Assembly (NCBI GenBank): GCA_018266555.1
Contig: JAFEAF010000006.1
Coordinates: forward strand, 1-37,085
Reading direction: 5' to 3'
From: Bacteroidota bacterium
GTDB lineage: Bacteria; Bacteroidota; Bacteroidia; Chitinophagales; Chitinophagaceae
DNA: 37,085 bases
How positions within the stretch are numbered: position 1 is the first letter of the stretch; each line of letters opens with the position of its first letter. Positions 6,024 through 13,640 of this stretch are shown here, piece by piece. The translations under genes were made by a program, and so were the position numbers. The notes under the pieces were generated by a model. It had not been told where the DNA came from and made no database searches. It was given only the letters and a program-made list of their open reading frames with translations.

Positions 6024-8528
6024 TCAAATTGCATCCACATCAGGTATCACCGTTACACTCCGGAAACTTTTTTCGTTGTGAAGAATTGCAACCTGTTCTA
6101 AAATATCTTTTTTACACCGGACAATTGTTTTTGAATCTCTCGGCAACTTCACTAATAGTTCCATCAGGTATTGCCCACGGATACGATTGATCACAGGTTC
6201 TGCCGGTCCAACTAAATATTGGCCATACCCACCTGCCGCAGGAGCCGGTTTATTTTTCAAGGAATCTGCAAAATGAACAGCGGCTTTTTCCACTACATCT
6301 TTCAATTTGTGTTTGAAATTTAAATGAATGATCCGGGAGAAAGGTGGATAAAAAAATTGTTTTCGTTTTTCCAGCTCATCTGTAAACATTTTTTTATAAT
6401 CATGCTCCTGCACATATTTCAAAACAGGATGAGCAGGATTGGAAGTTTGTATCAGCACTTTTCCTCCGTGATTTTTTCTCCCTGCCCTCCCACTCACCTG
6501 CTCCATCAGTTGAAAAGCTCTTTCATTGACTCTGAAATCGGTGAAATGCAATAAACCATCTGCATCCAAAATTCCAACAAGATCCACATGATCAAAATCC
6601 AATCCTTTCACCACCATCTGAGTCCCCACTAAAATATCTATGCGCCGTTGCTCAAATTGCTGGATCAATACATCATGTGCATTTTTTCCCCGGACTGTAT
6701 CAACATCCATTCTAGCCACTTTCGCATCAGGAAAAATTTCCTGCAATTGTTCTTCTATTCTTTCTGTTCCAAAATTCCGCTGTACAAAATTGTGGCTGCC
6801 GCATACTAAACAGGTATGTAGCGGCGGGTATGTGGATCCACAATAATGACAAATCAATTTATTTTTTTGCTTATGAAAGGTGAGTGACACATCGCAATTT
6901 TTACATTGCGGGATCCATCCGCATACATTACAAACCTGGTAGGGCGTATAGCCTCTCCTGTTTTGAAATAATATTACCTGGCGATCCTTTGCAACAACAT
7001 CCCGGATAGATTCAATAAGTCGGGGCGATAGAATAAGTTTTGTTTTATCCTTTTGTGGAAACTTTTTAATATCAACAATTTCTATTTGCGGCAACTCCAC
7101 ATCGCCGTATCGCTGCATTAACTCAACCAATCCATACTTTCCTGTGGTGGACCGCCCGGCCTGATCGCCTGTTGGACGGGCATTGAAATAACTTTCAAGC
7201 GATGGCGTAGCACTTCCCAGAACAATTCTGGATTCAAACAGTGATGCAAGATAAATGGCAGCGTCCCGGCCATTATATCTTGGGGCAGGATCCTGCTGTT
7301 TGAATGAAGTATCATGTTCTTCGTCGCAGATCACTAATCCTAAATTGGAATATGGTAAAAAAACAGATGACCTGGCACCAAGCACAATTTTCAGTTCCCC
7401 GCTTTTCACTTTATTCCAGATCTCCACTCTTTCATTCTGGGAGAATTTAGAATGATAAATTCCGATATATCCGCCAAAATGTTTTTGAAGACGCCGGATG
7501 ATCTGCGAAGTCAAAGCAATTTCGGGCAACATGTATAATACCTGCTTCCCGCTTCGGATCATTTGCTCCATGAGTTTAATATAGATCTGCGTTTTGCCAC
7601 TGGAGGTAACGCCGTGCAGCAAACAAACCTGTTTTGTTTGCAACGACCGTTGTATTTCCAGATACGCTTCCTGCTGATTGGTGGTAAGCTCAAAATCAAT
7701 TTGAATGTCTTTCGGGAGATATTGCAGGCGATCCACTGTTCTTTTTTCTGCCCGGAGAATTTTTTTTTCAATCAATCCTTTTAACTGCGCATCGGAAGCA
7801 CCGGATTTTTTCAGCAAATCTGTCTTAGTTACTTCTCCCTGTGTTTTTATCAGATGAAGATAGCTGAGTAAAAGTTCCATTTGTTTTTCCGCCCGCTGGA
7901 GCTTTTTATCTTCATTGAGCAGGGACGATAATGCTTCATCACTATCAAATTGCGGGTTAAGCAATATATATGTTTCTTTTTTCGGAGAATAGGTTTGTTT
8001 CAATGATTCCCAGACAAAACATACTTTCTTTTTGATGAGTTGATTGATGATCGGATAAATGTGCGGCGAATCCAATATCTGCTGTATCTCAGAAACTTTC
8101 AATTCTTTTTTTATCAATAAAGCTTCCGCAACAAGATATTCATCATGATCCAGGTCAGAAAAATCTTCTCCATATTCTTCATTAAAAACAACAACCGTTT
8201 CGCTGGACAATTTGAAATGTGCAGGCAATGCAGCCGCCATCACTTCCCCTTCACTACACATATAATATGATGCCATCCACTCCCAAAGTTCCAGTTGCTC
8301 GGTAAATACAACCGGTTCCTCATCTAAAACATTCAGAATTTCTTTGGGTTCAAATAATTCAGGCTTCTCCTGGTGAAGGCGTTTAATAATACCGGCATAT
8401 TTTTTATTTTTTCCAAGATTCACCTCTACCCGGCAACCCGGCTTCAGTGCTTCTTCAAATTTATCAGGAACTAACCAGGTGTAGTTTTTAGGAAGAGCAA
8501 GTGGTATGATGATTTCAGCGTACAGCAT
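6024..8528 (-). CDS. priA: Primosomal protein N' (replication restart helicase PriA)
   Basis: 3'-5' superfamily 2 DNA helicase that recognises stalled forks and starts replisome reloading. The 834-residue product has the N-terminal 3'BD (about 1-100), the Walker A segment HGVTSSGKTQIYIKL near residue 305-320, the DEEH box followed by TSFKQQDPAPRYNGRDAA, GSATPSLES, a zinc-binding module with paired CxxC motifs (CNVCGWIPQCKNC, CHYCG, CLVCG; about 535-590), the QMVVKGLDFD and SGRAGR motifs, and the conserved C-terminal domain. At residues 450-462 (ARPTGDQAGRSTT) it carries extra residues not expected between SYFNA and TGKYGLVEL; these are encoded by an imperfect GC-rich palindrome and look like an in-frame insertion. 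The ATG start gives the standard N-terminus. It lies downstream of plsC on the same strand with a 98-base gap. Confidence 0.97.
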   Translation of the reverse strand: MLYAEIIIPLALPKNYTWLVPDKFEEALKPGCRVEVNLGKNKKYAGIIKRLHQEKPELFEPKEILNVLDEEPVVFTEQLELWEWMASYYMCSEGEVMAAALPAHFKLSSETVVVFNEEYGEDFSDLDHDEYLVAEALLIKKELKVSEIQQILDSPHIYPIINQLIKKKVCFVWESLKQTYSPKKETYILLNPQFDSDEALSSLLNEDKKLQRAEKQMELLLSYLHLIKTQGEVTKTDLLKKSGASDAQLKGLIEKKILRAEKRTVDRLQYLPKDIQIDFELTTNQQEAYLEIQRSLQTKQVCLLHGVTSSGKTQIYIKLMEQMIRSGKQVLYMLPEIALTSQIIRRLQKHFGGYIGIYHSKFSQNERVEIWNKVKSGELKIVLGARSSVFLPYSNLGLVICDEEHDTSFKQQDPAPRYNGRDAAIYLASLFESRIVLGSATPSLESYFNARPTGDQAGRSTTGKYGLVELMQRYGDVELPQIEIVDIKKFPQKDKTKLILSPRLIESIRDVVAKDRQVILFQNRRGYTPYQVCNVCGWIPQCKNCDVSLTFHKQKNKLICHYCGSTYPPLHTCLVCGSHNFVQRNFGTERIEEQLQEIFPDAKVARMDVDTVRGKNAHDVLIQQFEQRRIDILVGTQMVVKGLDFDHVDLVGILDADGLLHFTDFRVNERAFQLMEQVSGRAGRKNHGGKVLIQTSNPAHPVLKYVQEHDYKKMFTDELEKRKQFFYPPFSRIIHLNFKHKLKDVVEKAAVHFADSLKNKPAPAAGGYGQYLVGPAEPVINRIRGQYLMELLVKLPRDSKTIVRCKKDILEQVAILHNEKSFRSVTVIPDVDAI
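7154..7181. repeat. Imperfect palindrome inserted in frame in priA
   Basis: GCCCGGCC at 7154-7161 and GGACGGGC at 7174-7181 pair at seven of eight positions around a 12-base loop. It is GC-rich in an AT-rich gene and coincides with extra residues (about 450-462) in PriA between two conserved helicase blocks. The frame is preserved. Confidence 0.5.
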
Positions 8529-8530
8529 GA

Positions 8531-8579
8531 GTGAATCGAAAGCCTGCCTGTCCGGTAGTCAGGTCGTGAATCGTAAATG
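8531..8579. repeat. Palindrome flanked by 8-bp direct repeats, upstream of priA
   Basis: An imperfect palindrome (8542-8565, beginning GCCTGCCTG and ending GTCAGGTC) is bracketed by two copies of GTGAATCG, at 8531-8538 and 8566-8573. A further GTAAATG heptamer follows. The direct repeats could be a target-site duplication of a small mobile palindrome, or just units of the local heptamer array that the palindrome entered. Confidence 0.45.
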
Positions 8580-8603
8580 TTTTTTGCAATTTAGCGAATA
8601 TCA

Positions 8604-8631
8604 TCTCACATCTCTCGTTTCACATTTTACG
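8604..8631. repeat. Degenerate heptamer array overlapping the plsC stop
   Basis: Four consecutive seven-base units TCTCACA, TCTCTCG, TTTCACA, TTTTACG run across the 3' end of plsC, whose stop codon lies within the last unit. On the minus strand the units follow a GTNANAY-like pattern shared with the array at 8531-8579 and with 2888-2908. Confidence 0.4.
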
Positions 8632-9388
8632 GCTTGATCCAACTTACTTTATATTCGTGTAATTTTTCAAACATAATATTCCAGACTTTTTCTTTCAGTA
8701 TTGAAGTATCATTTGTAGTCAATCCTGTAACAGGAATTTCTTCAAGATAAACAACCCGGCAACGGCCGGGGTTCAATGTAAAGACATGATGATAATTCAA
8801 ACGATCATAAGAGTCTAAAAACAAAACAGGTTTAACCGGAGTCTGCGTCTCAATAGCAACACGGAATGCTCCATCATAAAATTCTTTCACAGGCCGATTA
8901 GTCATGTTGAAAGTTCCCTCGGGGAAAACCATCACTGATATCCCTTTGCTGATAACAGATTTTAAAACTCTTACACTTTTTGTCCGGTCGGCAGCATTGC
9001 TCCGGTCAACAGTTACAATTGCATTTTTGTATATAAATCCAAAAACAGGCACTTTACTCATTTCCACTTTTCCTAAAGGCCGAAATGGTTGGCGAAACGC
9101 TTTTACTATCACAGCAGCATCCAGGTTTGAAATATGATTGCTGACAAAAATGTATGGCTTTGATTTATCATGCGGTATGATAAATATTTTTTTAAACCGG
9201 ATAAATATTAAGAAAAACCATACATCTGCCCAGAACCTGCACAAACGAATAATGGCATTACCTCCTTTAATTCGTCCGAAGAAACTGGCGATAATTGTGA
9301 ATGGGAAAATAATCAGCATGATGGCAACAAATACAATCATTGCATAAATGCAATAGATCCATTGAAATGGTTTCAACAAATAGCGCAT
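8627..9388 (-). CDS. plsC: 1-acyl-sn-glycerol-3-phosphate acyltransferase (PlsC-like)
   Basis: Membrane-associated acyltransferase of phospholipid synthesis that would add the second acyl chain to lysophosphatidic acid. The 253-residue protein has hydrophobic N-terminal segments (about 10-40 and 50-62), acyltransferase motif I NHISNLD (HxxxxD, around residues 82-88), motif II-like VTVDRSNAADRTK, motif III FPEGTFNMTNRPVKEF and a downstream TPVKPVLFLDSY motif IV region. Length is that of short PlsC proteins. PlsC-like enzymes also acylate other lipids (ornithine or glycine lipids in Bacteroidota), which the sequence cannot exclude. It follows the DUF4258 gene by 18 bases and probably shares its transcript; priA lies 98 bases downstream. 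Confidence 0.88.
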   Translation of the reverse strand: MRYLLKPFQWIYCIYAMIVFVAIMLIIFPFTIIASFFGRIKGGNAIIRLCRFWADVWFFLIFIRFKKIFIIPHDKSKPYIFVSNHISNLDAAVIVKAFRQPFRPLGKVEMSKVPVFGFIYKNAIVTVDRSNAADRTKSVRVLKSVISKGISVMVFPEGTFNMTNRPVKEFYDGAFRVAIETQTPVKPVLFLDSYDRLNYHHVFTLNPGRCRVVYLEEIPVTGLTTNDTSILKEKVWNIMFEKLHEYKVSWIKP

Positions 9389-9406
9389 CAGTTTTTACTT
9401 ATAGGG

Positions 9407-9844
9407 TTAATGATCGTCACCTGGGCAATGACACTCCCACTCTTTTCCTAAATCAATACAGGTTACCACTTTTGTTTTATTATCACACTGAGCAAAAACA
9501 ATTCTTAATCTTTGATTTTCCGAGGTGTTGCCTTCTACGGCATATGTAGGGCAGGGCCTTGCATTCATATCACTTTTACGGTTATTGATAACACCATTCT
9601 GTAAAATCTCTTCCACTTCAGCTTGTGTAATATGCCGGCAATCCATCCTGCACTTTGCATGTTGTGTAAATTCAAGGTAAGACACTCTCCTGTTAAAACC
9701 GTGATCCCGTGTTGCTGTTTGTGATGGATCGTTTTGTGTTGCCGGGCTTTGAGTCGTGCGATCCGTTTTTGAATACTGTTTAATAATCAAAACCACAAGT
9801 GCTGCCAGAAGCAAAAGGGCAAAAGGAATAGATTTCTTTTTCAT
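9407..9844 (-). CDS. DUF4258 domain protein with N-terminal membrane anchor
   Basis: A 145-residue protein starting MKKKSIPFALLLLAALVVLIIKQYS, a single transmembrane segment or uncleaved signal anchor. A polar Gln/Thr/Asp-rich linker (about 27-50) leads to a DUF4258 domain: YLEFTQHAKCRMDCRHITQ, then EVEEILQNGVIN, LRIVFAQCDNKTKVVTCIDLG. DUF4258 has the fold logic of small toxin or RNase-like proteins (HxxxRxxxR motif), but in this exported setting, with conserved cysteines (CRMDCRH, CHCPGDDH), no activity is established. The outward topology is inferred from the basic N-terminus. It appears to be the first gene of a minus-strand group with plsC. Confidence 0.82.
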   Translation of the reverse strand: MKKKSIPFALLLLAALVVLIIKQYSKTDRTTQSPATQNDPSQTATRDHGFNRRVSYLEFTQHAKCRMDCRHITQAEVEEILQNGVINNRKSDMNARPCPTYAVEGNTSENQRLRIVFAQCDNKTKVVTCIDLGKEWECHCPGDDH

Positions 9845-10068
9845 ATTCTTTTTATTATACGGGCAAATAAAGCAGCCCGGCTTGAAGCCTAAAATAATTT
9901 TTCGTTTCCAATATATTCAGTTTTGAACCAAGAAACCAAAAAGGTTCTAAGAAACTTTAAGAGAAATTCTTATTGAATCTTATTAGCCTGGAATCTCCGT
10001 AGTTCTATTTTATTAAAACCCGGATGTATCAGGATAAATTTCTGAAATGCAATCTACAATCAAAATTG

Positions 10069-10076
10069 TAAATTTG
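10069..10076 (+). promoter_or_regulatory. Putative -7 promoter box of mtaB
   Basis: TAAATTTG matches TAnnTTTG exactly and is followed by CCGCCC, six bases before the ATG at 10083. It lies inside the longer open frame starting at 10047, which argues for the 10083 start and for a leaderless or nearly leaderless transcript. No -33 TTG at usual spacing was seen. Confidence 0.45.
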
Positions 10077-10082
10077 CCGCCC

Positions 10083-11339
10083 ATGACAGAAGGAAGGACA
10101 ATAGCATTTCATACATTGGGTTGCAAACTCAACTTTGCAGAAACTTCTTCTATTTCCAGGTTGATGGAACAGGAAGGCTTCGAAAAGAAAGAGTTTGACG
10201 ACAAAGCTGATGTGTATGTTATCAACACCTGTTCAGTAACGGAAAATGCGGATAAAGAATGCAGACAAATTGTTCGTCGTATTCAAAAAAAATCTCCTGA
10301 AAGCCTGGTGGTAATAACAGGATGTTATGCGCAACTGAAACCAAAAGAAATAGCTGAAATTCCCGGGGTGGATTTGGTATTAGGAGCAGCGGAAAAATTT
10401 AATATCGCTCAGCATCTTCGTGAATTTTCCAAAAATGATGCTGCAAAAATTTGTTCTTGCGATATTGATGAGGTAAACAGTTTTCATTCTTCATTTTCTC
10501 TGAATGACCGCACCCGTACTTTTTTAAAAGTACAGGATGGTTGTGATTATAACTGCTCTTTCTGCACTATTCCATTGGCAAGAGGAAAAAGCAGAAGCGA
10601 TTCTGTTGAAAATGTCATTCGCAATGCAAATCTTTTGGCCGGACAGGGAGTAAAGGAAATTGTTTTGACAGGAGTAAACCTTGGCGACTTCAGGACACCC
10701 GGAAAAGAAAATTTCTTTTCTGTTATTAAAGAATTGGAAAAAGTGGAAGGAATAGAACGTTATCGCATTTCTTCCATAGAACCTAATTTATTGACCAATG
10801 AGATCATTGAATTTGTAGCGAACAGCGATAAGTTCATGCCGCATTTTCATATGCCCTTACAAAGTGGAAGCAATCGCATACTTGGATTGATGCGCCGGAG
10901 ATATAAAAAAGAATTGTATGCGGAAAGGGTACAGCTTATAAAAAAACTAATGCCGCATTGTTGTATCGGTGTGGATGTGATTGTCGGTTTTCCCTCTGAG
11001 TCTGAATCTGATTTCAAAGAGACATTCGACTTTTTACATTCTCTGGAAATTTCTTATCTCCATGTGTTTACTTATTCTGAAAGAGATAATACATACGCAT
11101 TAAATATAAAACCGGTAGTGCCTATTACCGTTCGGCATGAAAAAAATAAAACGCTTCGAAATCTTTCTTATATGAAAATGCAATACTTTATACAACAGCA
11201 TGAAGGGCAAACAAGAAAAGTATTGTTTGAAGGTCATGTAAAGAATAAAATGATGGAAGGATATTCGGACAATTATATCCGAATTACCGCCCCGTACAAA
11301 GAAGAATGGGTGAATACGATTGTGGATTGGAAAATATAA
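10083..11339 (+). CDS. mtaB: tRNA (N6-L-threonylcarbamoyladenosine(37)-C2)-methylthiotransferase
   Basis: Radical-SAM methylthiotransferase that converts t6A37 to ms2t6A37 in ANN-decoding tRNAs. From the ATG at 10083 the protein has 418 residues. The N-terminal UPF0004 domain starts AFHTLGCKLNFAE and supplies three cluster cysteines (C14, C50 in INTCSV, C81 in TGCYA). The radical-SAM domain has CxxxCxxC at C154, C158, C161 (DGCDYNCSFCTIPLARG). A C-terminal TRAM-like part closes the protein. TLGCKLN and the RGKSRS context separate it from MiaB and RimO. An ATG at 10047 would add 12 residues, but this overlaps a TAAATTTG promoter box. The stop codon ends one base before the tRNA-Val gene. Confidence 0.93.
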   Translation: MTEGRTIAFHTLGCKLNFAETSSISRLMEQEGFEKKEFDDKADVYVINTCSVTENADKECRQIVRRIQKKSPESLVVITGCYAQLKPKEIAEIPGVDLVLGAAEKFNIAQHLREFSKNDAAKICSCDIDEVNSFHSSFSLNDRTRTFLKVQDGCDYNCSFCTIPLARGKSRSDSVENVIRNANLLAGQGVKEIVLTGVNLGDFRTPGKENFFSVIKELEKVEGIERYRISSIEPNLLTNEIIEFVANSDKFMPHFHMPLQSGSNRILGLMRRRYKKELYAERVQLIKKLMPHCCIGVDVIVGFPSESESDFKETFDFLHSLEISYLHVFTYSERDNTYALNIKPVVPITVRHEKNKTLRNLSYMKMQYFIQQHEGQTRKVLFEGHVKNKMMEGYSDNYIRITAPYKEEWVNTIVDWKI

Positions 11340-11340
11340 T

Positions 11341-11415
11341 GGAACGTTAGCTCAGTTGGTTCAGAGCGCTGCTTTGACAGAGCAGAGGTCACTGGTTCGA
11401 GCCCAGTACGTTCCA
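11341..11415 (+). tRNA. tRNA-Val (anticodon GAC)
   Basis: A full cloverleaf is readable: acceptor stem GGAACGT pairing with ACGTTCC, D-arm GCTCAGTTGGTTCAGAGC, anticodon stem CTGCT/AGCAG around loop TTGACAG (anticodon GAC), and T-arm CTGGTTCGAGCCCAG. The discriminator is A and CCA is not encoded. It starts one base after the mtaB stop codon and may be transcribed with it. A damaged copy of its 3' half lies 76 bases downstream. Confidence 0.95.
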
Positions 11416-11490
11416 CAAAAATTTTAAAATTATTTTTATAAGTACATACCAGCTCTGTTAACCTCGCCACCTCGCCGGACTAACGGAGCT

Positions 11491-11536
11491 GAGGTCTCCC
11501 GATAGCCATCGGGAGGTTCGAGCCCGGTACATTCCA
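11491..11536 (+). pseudogene. tRNA 3'-half remnant split by a palindrome
   Basis: GAGGTC (11491-11496) and GGTTCGAGCCC followed by GTAC and TTCCA (to 11536) repeat the 3' half of the tRNA-Val just upstream. In the middle sits the hairpin TCCCGATAGCCATCGGGA at 11497-11514 (seven-base stem, four-base loop) where the tRNA has ACT. The upstream half of a cloverleaf cannot be reconstructed. It is the only structure seen in the gap of about 310 bases between tRNA-Val and the sigma factor gene. It may be a duplicated tRNA fragment, as left by integrating elements, later hit by a palindromic repeat. Confidence 0.55.
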
Positions 11537-11727
11537 TAAATCAAGTCTCAAAAAAAAAATTTATCCTTTGGCTGAATTTATTTTTGGGTTGTCGTTTATT
11601 CAATAAACTCCAATTACTCACCTCTTTTACATGCAGCAGAAAGGAAATGAAAATTGCCTAACAATAACCGCCCGATAACAAACCCGGATACTACGAAACA
11701 TAAAATTTGTTACTTTTAATTGCTATC

Positions 11728-12312
11728 GTGAGAACAACTGATAAAATAAAATTGCTTCAGCAGGCTATAGCCTGTTTTGATGATGCGCAGGCATATAAAG
11801 AATTATTTTTATTTTTCCAGCCTTCTCTTGAAGCGTTTGCTTTTTCAATTATCCGTTCCAGGGAATTATCGGAAGAAATAGTTTCTGATGTATTTATGAA
11901 GATATGGGAAAAACGTCATTCGTTAGATAAGGTTGAAAATTTGAAGTTTTACCTGTTTACAGCTGTAAAAAACAGGGCTTTAAATAAAATACATGAGCAA
12001 AAAAGGATAAGTACTTTAAGTATTGACGATGCACCGGTAGAGTTGAATAGTTTTTACCAGGATCCTGAACAACAGCTGATTTCTGCGGAAATGATTAAAC
12101 AATTAAATGAGATTGTTGACCAACTACCCCCCCGTTGCAAACTAATCTTTAAACTGGTAAAAGAAGATGAATTAACTTATAAGGAGGTAGCAGAACTACT
12201 CCATCTTTCGGTAAAAACCATAGAAAACCAGATGACTTTAGCTTTTAAGAAAATTGGAGTTGCCATCCATTTTTTACTTTATCATCCTGTTTCATCTTAC
12301 TCAGATAATTAA
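11728..12312 (+). CDS. ECF RNA polymerase sigma factor, FecI/Bacteroidota SusC-associated type
   Basis: A sigma-70 family factor of the extracytoplasmic-function group (194 residues from the GTG at 11728; an upstream in-frame TTG at 11707 is less likely). Region 2 reads ELSEEIVSDVFMKIWEKR and LKFYLFTAVKNRALNKI; region 4 reads LPPRCKLIFKLVKEDELTYKEVAELLHLSVKTIENQ, the helix-turn-helix that binds the -35 region. Such factors in Bacteroidota are held by the neighbouring FecR-type anti-sigma factor and released when a TonB-dependent transducer binds its ligand. Here a FecR gene follows after 64 bases and then a SusC with an STN domain, so this is probably the specific activator of the polysaccharide locus. 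Confidence 0.92.
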   Translation: MRTTDKIKLLQQAIACFDDAQAYKELFLFFQPSLEAFAFSIIRSRELSEEIVSDVFMKIWEKRHSLDKVENLKFYLFTAVKNRALNKIHEQKRISTLSIDDAPVELNSFYQDPEQQLISAEMIKQLNEIVDQLPPRCKLIFKLVKEDELTYKEVAELLHLSVKTIENQMTLAFKKIGVAIHFLLYHPVSSYSDN

Positions 12313-12376
12313 AAAATATTTTTCCAGCTTAGGGGTATATAAGAAAATTGTTGTCATATACTTATACTTTCTGCTT

Positions 12377-13495
12377 ATGCCCTCTTTGATGCATGACAAA
12401 TTTTGGGATCTACTGGCCAAAAAATTATCGGGTGAAGCATCCGATGAAGAGCTGCAGGAAATGGATTTATTGCTAAAAGATCCTGGCCTGAAAACACTTT
12501 CAGAAACAATTTCAACATTATGGAATCATGAACAACCTGTTGATAATACAAAAGCTTTAGAGGCATTTGAATCTCACAAACTCAGGATGGGTGAAAAAGG
12601 AATCATATTGGGCAACTCCCATGAAAATGATTTGAGTTCTATGTCATCAGAAAAACCTGTAAAAGGTTTTTTCAGTAAAAAATGGTTGGTTGGAATAAGC
12701 AGTCTTGTTACGGCTATATTCATAATCATTTTTGGAATATTTAAAAGTAATCAATCCAATTTTAATTCTCCAGATCAACCTTCAAACCCGGTCAGCCAGG
12801 TAACAACCCGCCCTGGTTCCAGAACTCAATTACACCTTCCTGATGGAACATCGGTTTGGCTGAACGCAAGCAGTAATTTGACTTTTGATGAAAACTTTGG
12901 AAAAGATTTGAGGGAAGTCAATCTTTCCGGAGAAGCTTTTTTTGATGTTGTCAAGGATCCGTCACACCCATTTATTATACATACAAAAAATATAAATATT
13001 AAAGTACTGGGCACAGAATTCAATGTGAAAGCTTACCCGGAAGATACTTTTACTGAAACCAGTCTGGTCAGAGGCCGAGTGGAAGTAACAATAAAAAACC
13101 GGCCAGGTGAAAAACATTTCCTGAAGCCCAATGAAAAAATGATTGTAGCAAATGATCAGCCCATAGAAAAACGGAGTAAAAAAATTAAAAGCACCATTCC
13201 TTTAATTACTACCGAATCGCTCACTTTCGACAGTACAGAAAATACAGTATTAGAAACTTCCTGGGTTTATAATCATCTTATTTTTCATCAAAATGAAACA
13301 TTTGCCGAAATGGCACCCAGGCTGGAGCGCTGGTATGGTGTCCATTTCATTTTTGAGAATCAAAAAGCAGCTAATGAATACAGGCCTTTTGTAAGTTTTA
13401 CTACGGAAACGATCACCCAGGCACTGGATGATCTGAAACTAGCTTATAAGTTTGATTATAAAATAAAAGGGAACGAAATTACCATAACACAATAA
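12377..13495 (+). CDS. FecR-type anti-sigma factor (FecR domain plus DUF4974)
   Basis: A 372-residue inner-membrane regulator. Residues 1-100 are cytoplasmic and would bind the ECF sigma factor (FWDLLAKKLSGEASDEELQEMDLLL). One transmembrane helix spans about 103-122 (WLVGISSLVTAIFIIIFGIF). The periplasmic FecR domain is at about 145-240 (RPGSRTQLHLPDGTSVWLNA, then GEAFFDV, then LGTEFNVKAY), followed by a DUF4974 secretin/STN-like domain at about 297-372 (NHLIFHQNETFAEMAPRLERWYG). The open frame extends upstream to 12254, overlapping the sigma gene, but the ATGs at 12377 and 12389 fit family N-termini far better. It relays signals from the STN domain of the downstream SusC to the sigma factor. 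Confidence 0.92.
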   Translation: MPSLMHDKFWDLLAKKLSGEASDEELQEMDLLLKDPGLKTLSETISTLWNHEQPVDNTKALEAFESHKLRMGEKGIILGNSHENDLSSMSSEKPVKGFFSKKWLVGISSLVTAIFIIIFGIFKSNQSNFNSPDQPSNPVSQVTTRPGSRTQLHLPDGTSVWLNASSNLTFDENFGKDLREVNLSGEAFFDVVKDPSHPFIIHTKNINIKVLGTEFNVKAYPEDTFTETSLVRGRVEVTIKNRPGEKHFLKPNEKMIVANDQPIEKRSKKIKSTIPLITTESLTFDSTENTVLETSWVYNHLIFHQNETFAEMAPRLERWYGVHFIFENQKAANEYRPFVSFTTETITQALDDLKLAYKFDYKIKGNEITITQ

Positions 13496-13516
13496 CTAAA
13501 ATTAAAACGATTGCTT

Positions 13517-13610
13517 ATGCAGAATAATAATACTTCTTAAAAAAAAGGGATTCCGATGCCGCGGAATCCCCCAAGGTTAATCATTCAGAACTGACTCGCT
13601 ATTCGGCGAG
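13517..13610 (+). promoter_or_regulatory. SusC leader with two hairpins and a mini-ORF
   Basis: The 145 bases between the FecR stop and susC are structured. A mini-ORF ATG...TAA at 13517-13540 would encode MQNNNTS. After an A8 run, GGGATTCCG (13547-13555) pairs perfectly with CGGAATCCC (13562-13570) around a six-base loop. A second hairpin, CTCGC/GCGAG, lies at 13595-13610, 30 bases before the susC ATG. The first hairpin lacks a T-run on the plus strand, so it is not a plus-strand intrinsic terminator; on the minus strand it would be followed by eight T. Candidate roles are mRNA stabilisation, translational control of susC, or blocking antisense transcription; all are inference. Confidence 0.5.
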
Positions 13611-13640
13611 CCCATTTATCTAACCTTTCAAAAGAAAAGT

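Noticed and set aside
11273-11470. Minus-strand ORF of 65 codons with GLEPVTSALSKQRSEPTELT
   Set aside because: It is the antisense translation of the tRNA-Val gene and the mtaB 3' end, a well-known spurious annotation.
12254-12376. Upstream extension of the FecR gene overlapping the sigma factor gene
   Set aside because: The extra 41 residues are hydrophobic and unlike FecR N-termini; they are a frame-shifted reading of the sigma gene end and the spacer.
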